Positions 60,281 to 64,000 of a stretch of DNA of 64,000 bases are shown here, one piece after another. The DNA is from Welwitschia mirabilis (Eukaryota > Gnetophyta > Gnetopsida > Welwitschiales), in the NCBI GenBank assembly GCA_051453625.1, contig JBOZIK010000001.1:144495722-144559721 (forward strand), given 5' to 3'. The first letter of the stretch is position 1. Each line of letters begins with the position of its first letter. The position numbers and the translations under genes were made by a program. The notes under the pieces were generated by a model. The model saw only the letters and a list, made by a program, of their open reading frames with translations, did no database searches and had not been told where the DNA came from.

Positions 60281-60676
60281 TATCAATAACTCCTTTCTAG
60301 ATGAATAATTACTTCACATCCATGAATTTTATTAGACTTATTCACAATATCTCATATCTTGGTATGCTAATATTGTTAATTATCTTATCGCATTCATAAC
60401 TCCCCAACATTGGACCTCTAATCAAAAAAAAGAAAAAATCCTCCATAGAATAGGGGATTATGAATGGATTGAGACATATCTCTACTGATGGTGTAAAGGT
60501 CAAATCATGTGTAAGTATGTGCCTGAATGGAAACATCATGATATTATTAGATTATGTTTTACCAATTGATGTCAAACTAATGTTTTCTGTATAGTAAATT
60601 TTGTGTATCTTATGCAGAAGATGTTAATTACTTACAAGTTAAAAGATGAAACCAAAACCGTTGAATTCTGAGCACT
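60281..60676 (+). pseudogene. Athila-like integrase start, truncated by a gap
   Basis: Reads SWYANIVNYLIAFITPQHWT, then KEKILHRIGDYEWIETYLY, GQIMCKYVPEWKHHDIIRLC at about 60,355-60,560. This is the region just before and at the integrase zinc finger (PWYADI.NYL, then K.F.....Y.WD...L, then RRCVP..E..DIL..CH). The sequence then ends in 822 N, so the catalytic core is not available. Confidence 0.85.
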
Positions 60677-61498
60677 NNNNNNNNNNNNNNNNNNNNNNNN
60701 NNNNNNNNNNNNNNNNNNNNNNNNNNNNNNNNNNNNNNNNNNNNNNNNNNNNNNNNNNNNNNNNNNNNNNNNNNNNNNNNNNNNNNNNNNNNNNNNNNNN
60801 NNNNNNNNNNNNNNNNNNNNNNNNNNNNNNNNNNNNNNNNNNNNNNNNNNNNNNNNNNNNNNNNNNNNNNNNNNNNNNNNNNNNNNNNNNNNNNNNNNNN
60901 NNNNNNNNNNNNNNNNNNNNNNNNNNNNNNNNNNNNNNNNNNNNNNNNNNNNNNNNNNNNNNNNNNNNNNNNNNNNNNNNNNNNNNNNNNNNNNNNNNNN
61001 NNNNNNNNNNNNNNNNNNNNNNNNNNNNNNNNNNNNNNNNNNNNNNNNNNNNNNNNNNNNNNNNNNNNNNNNNNNNNNNNNNNNNNNNNNNNNNNNNNNN
61101 NNNNNNNNNNNNNNNNNNNNNNNNNNNNNNNNNNNNNNNNNNNNNNNNNNNNNNNNNNNNNNNNNNNNNNNNNNNNNNNNNNNNNNNNNNNNNNNNNNNN
61201 NNNNNNNNNNNNNNNNNNNNNNNNNNNNNNNNNNNNNNNNNNNNNNNNNNNNNNNNNNNNNNNNNNNNNNNNNNNNNNNNNNNNNNNNNNNNNNNNNNNN
61301 NNNNNNNNNNNNNNNNNNNNNNNNNNNNNNNNNNNNNNNNNNNNNNNNNNNNNNNNNNNNNNNNNNNNNNNNNNNNNNNNNNNNNNNNNNNNNNNNNNNN
61401 NNNNNNNNNNNNNNNNNNNNNNNNNNNNNNNNNNNNNNNNNNNNNNNNNNNNNNNNNNNNNNNNNNNNNNNNNNNNNNNNNNNNNNNNNNNNNNNNNN
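60677..61498. other. 822-N gap
   Basis: Unknown sequence between the Athila-like integrase and a SIRE-like LTR. The 3' half of the first element and the start of the second LTR must both lie here or be deleted. Confidence 0.95.
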
Positions 61499-61518
61499 CA
61501 AAATAACTGCATCCATAA

Positions 61519-61890
61519 GGGTTGATCAGATTTATCATGGGATTGATCGAACCTGTAACCTCTAGAACCAGTGTTCCCAAACCAAATGGTAAGGGGTCGA
61601 TTAGAATTTTATGGGGTCAATTGGATTTGAGGACCTGATAAACAGTATTCCTGGACTGAATGACAAGGGGTCAACCAGATCTATAATGGGGTTAACCAGA
61701 TTTGTGAACCAAAGAATAGTACTCCTAAACTGATTGTTAAGGGATTGACAAGATCTCTGATGGGGTCGACCAAAACTAAGCACTATACAGTTGATACTTC
61801 CAATCCAATCATTAGGGGGTCAACTGAACACCTGAAGGGGTTGATCAGATATGATGCTAAAAACTAGAAAGATCTTTATTAGGATAAGAG
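61519..61890 (+). repeat. ~74 bp tandem repeat with paired GGGGTCGA motifs
   Basis: Units begin at 61519, 61593, 61667, 61741 and 61816, that is every 74-75 bp. Each unit starts GGG(G)T(C/T)(G/A)A and has a second such motif about 20 bp later (for example atggggtcaattgg, atggggttaacc, atggggtcgacc). Each ends with a variant of aacagtattcctggactgaa...aa. A degenerate continuation with the same motifs lies near 62,021-62,050. It is inside the LTR of the SIRE-like element. Confidence 0.85.
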
Positions 61891-62831
61891 GGCAATTAGA
61901 TTCTATAAGGGACAATTTGACTGGGATTAATCGGATCCAGATGAAGTTAAACGGACATGAAACCATAAGAAATTGGGGCAATCAAAATTTTTACTTAAGC
62001 AACCTATGTAAGTCACAGCACTAGATGGGGTCGACCTAACTTTTAAGGGGTCGATTGGACAGAATGAAACTAAAATTTTCTATTCATTATGTCTCCATTA
62101 TATATCCATTAGATAATTATTTTCTAGCTATCTATAGCCATTGGAAGTGCATTTCAAATGTAATAAACTCTTAAAAGCCTTGCAATATAAATAGCTAATA
62201 GATAGATAACCATAGAATTATTTGGAACTATTATCAATTGAATTAATCTTTCAAATCTAAGGAATGATCACTATAATCTTGTGATATTCACTATTGTGTC
62301 TTGGCATCTATACTTCTGACCAAGGAAGATCAACTATCTATATCATCTCTACATTCAAGTTATATTCTATGCTTCATCTGTTGTATATCTATAGGAGAAG
62401 AGCTCTATCAAATCTACTAAATCAAGAAGAAGTAATATTTATCCATTATGACATTCTTATCATCAGTGCTACATACTCTGAAGGTTGAGACTGAGTCCAT
62501 AAAAGTTCATTTCTAAAGGTTATAGGTTAACCTATAATACCTAGAAGAGTTAACAAAGACCTAGAGCAAGCTTGAAGGTAAGTTGATCATCTATAGTGGA
62601 GTAGGAGGTTACCCGAACCATTATAAAATCTTGTGTACTCATCTATGTGGTATTTTGTACCTTCAGTTAGTCTATTTCCTTGCTTCTGTTAGTTTTTCTT
62701 TTCATGCATGTTTTAGATTAGTAAATTATTTTGTGCAAATTCTTGATATATATTTGAGTTTCTTAGAATAGATTGTTTCAACTTTTAAGAATCTATTCAC
62801 CCCCCCCTGTAGAATTCTCGATCCTATCATT

Positions 62832-62839
62832 TGGTATCA
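62832..62839 (+). promoter_or_regulatory. Primer-binding site of the SIRE-like element
   Basis: TGGTATCA lies two bases after the LTR terminus CA (62828-62829). TGGTATCAGAGC is the initiator-Met tRNA site of most plant copia elements. Here bases after TGGTATCA have changed (aatttg). Confidence 0.8.
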
Positions 62840-62893
62840 AATTTGATTAATTCTTTTCTTAGATTTGAACTGATCTAGATTTTAGAACCCTAC

Positions 62894-63465
62894 AATGAGT
62901 ATTTTCTTTGATGACTTTTCAAGTATGCCTTTCCTAGACATTTCTACTTTTATTTGTATATTTTAGATAGCATGTGGATATATTTTCAAATAGATTACAA
63001 CCAGTGGAAATACATAGGAATCAAGTAAAAGTGATAAAAGATATGCTCAAAAATCCATCAAAGGAGACTTTCTTTTATGGAACTTGTGCCTTCTTTACAA
63101 AATGTGCCTAATATATTAGATCATGACGACCTTGATGTGATTAATGAAGAATAAGATGAGCTAGAAGACATTTATTAAGAGCTATACCAAGAATGTAAAA
63201 AATTGGCTAAAATGATAAATGATAAAAGTAAGATTGTAAAATCTCTCATCAAGGAAAATGAGGAAATAAAATAAAGTTTCAAAAGAATCAAATTAGAAAA
63301 CTCCAACCTCATTCTATAGGTAAAAGAGTTATCTTATTTTGTTAATAAATTTTTTAATGGATCTACCAAATTGGAACAAATACTTAGAGTTTAAAAACCT
63401 ATTGGTAATAAGTTAGGTATTGGCTTTATCTCTCAAAAACCTCAAAGGCAGTAAAATTAGATAAC
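62894..63465 (+). pseudogene. SIRE-like gag, internally deleted
   Basis: An ATG at 62894 starts MSIFFDDFSSMPFLD. Very soon (about 63,150) the frame already resembles the coiled, charged C-terminal half of SIRE gag: LYQECKKLAKMINDKSKIV, KSLIKENEEIK. Then come ELSYFVNKFFNGSTKLEQIL and KPIGNKLGIGFIS at about 63,330-63,435 (family L..IL...R....K.GLGF). A normal SIRE gag is several hundred residues longer, so the middle is missing. Multiple stops occur. Confidence 0.75.
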
Positions 63466-63469
63466 TTGT

Positions 63470-64000
63470 GATAGTAAGTTCCATTCAAAAGTTATTTCTT
63501 ATTTCTGTAAAAGAATTGCTCATTCAAAACTCTTGTGTAATGCTATAAAATTAATGTTATTTTCAAACTTACTTAGTACCTTTTCATTTAAATTTATTCC
63601 TAAAGGAGGTGTATCACATAAGTCTAAAAGGACTATGTGGGTGAAAGCTAATGATCTTAAAAGTCTTTTAATTCAAACATCTTTCAAGATTTCAAACAGA
63701 ACAAGCTGGTATCTAGATAGTGGGTGTTTAAGGCATATGACAGGAGATAAATCTAGATTCAAGCAACTAAGTACCTTTGATGGAGAAGAGATGATTTTTA
63801 AAGATAATGGAAGAGCAAAAATAGAAGGCAATGGAAGCATTGATGGAGGTAACCTTCCTAGAATTAATGAAGTTTTGTATGTAAATCGTTTAAAGCATAA
63901 TTTATTGAGTATCAGTCAAATTTGTGATAAAGATCAAAAGGTATTTTTTGATAAATCAAAATGTGAAATTTTGCATGGACAATCAAATGATGTAATTCTT
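63470..64000 (+). pseudogene. SIRE-like protease, continuing past the window
   Basis: Reads KRTMWVKANDLKSLL, then TSWYLDSGCLRHMTGDKSRF at about 63,700-63,760, the copia protease active site with D-S-G-C intact. It continues FKDNGRAKIEGNGSI and LYVNRLKHNLLSISQICDK at about 63,880-63,940, an uninterrupted frame to the end of the window. The frame is better preserved here than in gag. A degenerate zinc-knuckle-like Cys/His stretch precedes it near 63,480-63,540. Confidence 0.88.

Larger units (their letters stand above)
61499..64000 (+). mobile_element. SIRE-like Ty1/copia retrotransposon (5' part)
   Basis: Consists of the 3' portion of a 5' LTR (to 62829), a primer site TGGTATCA at 62832-62839, a shortened gag, and a protease running to the window end. 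The LTR end with a poly-C stretch (ttcacccccccctgtag at about 62,796) is typical of SIRE/Maximus elements, and so are the gag C-terminal and protease words. The element continues beyond the window. Confidence 0.85.

Noticed and set aside
60628-61580. Four long open frames of nearly 300 codons on both strands
   Set aside because: They run across the 822-N gap, which contains no stop codons by definition.

Overview
This is an AT-rich nuclear window from a flowering plant. I infer this from the transposon families present: Ty3/gypsy chromovirus and Athila/Tat-like elements, Ty1/copia Tork- and SIRE-like elements, and a CACTA DNA transposon. Plant-type 2-oxoglutarate dioxygenase (2-OGD) and GAPCp-type GAPDH gene remains agree with it. 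The species cannot be named from the sequence. I see no intact host gene, rRNA, tRNA or CRISPR array. Nearly every coding trace carries stops, frameshifts or lost catalytic residues, many of them explained by C-to-T/G-to-A changes.

Layout. 1-2,330: no gene, pyrimidine tracts. 2,340-~8,139: minus-strand Athila/Tat-like gypsy element (integrase, RT-RNase H, protease, gag, primer site, start of an LTR). 8,233-19,797: minus-strand chromovirus with two ~1.5 kb LTRs and a terminal chromodomain. 19,798-27,640: little recognisable, with three primer-site-like motifs near 21 kb. 27,640-28,960: copia integrase/RT remnant. 30,845-36,690: a GC- and CpG-richer island that is a broken 2-OGD gene, split by a 4.4 kb Tork-like copia element with both LTRs. 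38,600-41,440: copia gag-protease remnant behind a short-motif repeat region.

41,938-60,676 is a nest. A plus-strand Athila-like element (U3 repeats, TATA box, primer site, gag, protease, RT, RNase H, start of integrase) was interrupted in the U3 of its LTR by a 12,479 bp CACTA transposon (42,207-54,685). The CACTA element has near-perfect terminal repeats and a 3 bp target duplication (CAC). It contains a large internal direct duplication and a minus-strand fragment of a nuclear GAPDH gene with recognisable exon/intron borders. I find no transposase in it, so it looks non-autonomous.

61,499-64,000 is the 5' LTR (with a ~74 bp tandem repeat), primer site, shortened gag and protease of a SIRE-like copia element that runs off the window.

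N runs occur at 1361-1460, 8140-8149, 9775-9784, 10044-10143, 10458-10611, 14651-14709, 14956-15920, 18841-18940, 26819-26844, 33723-33822, 46960-47059 and 60677-61498. Four of the five exactly-100-N gaps have the same short sequence on both sides, so these are probably unmerged contig overlaps and not real duplications.
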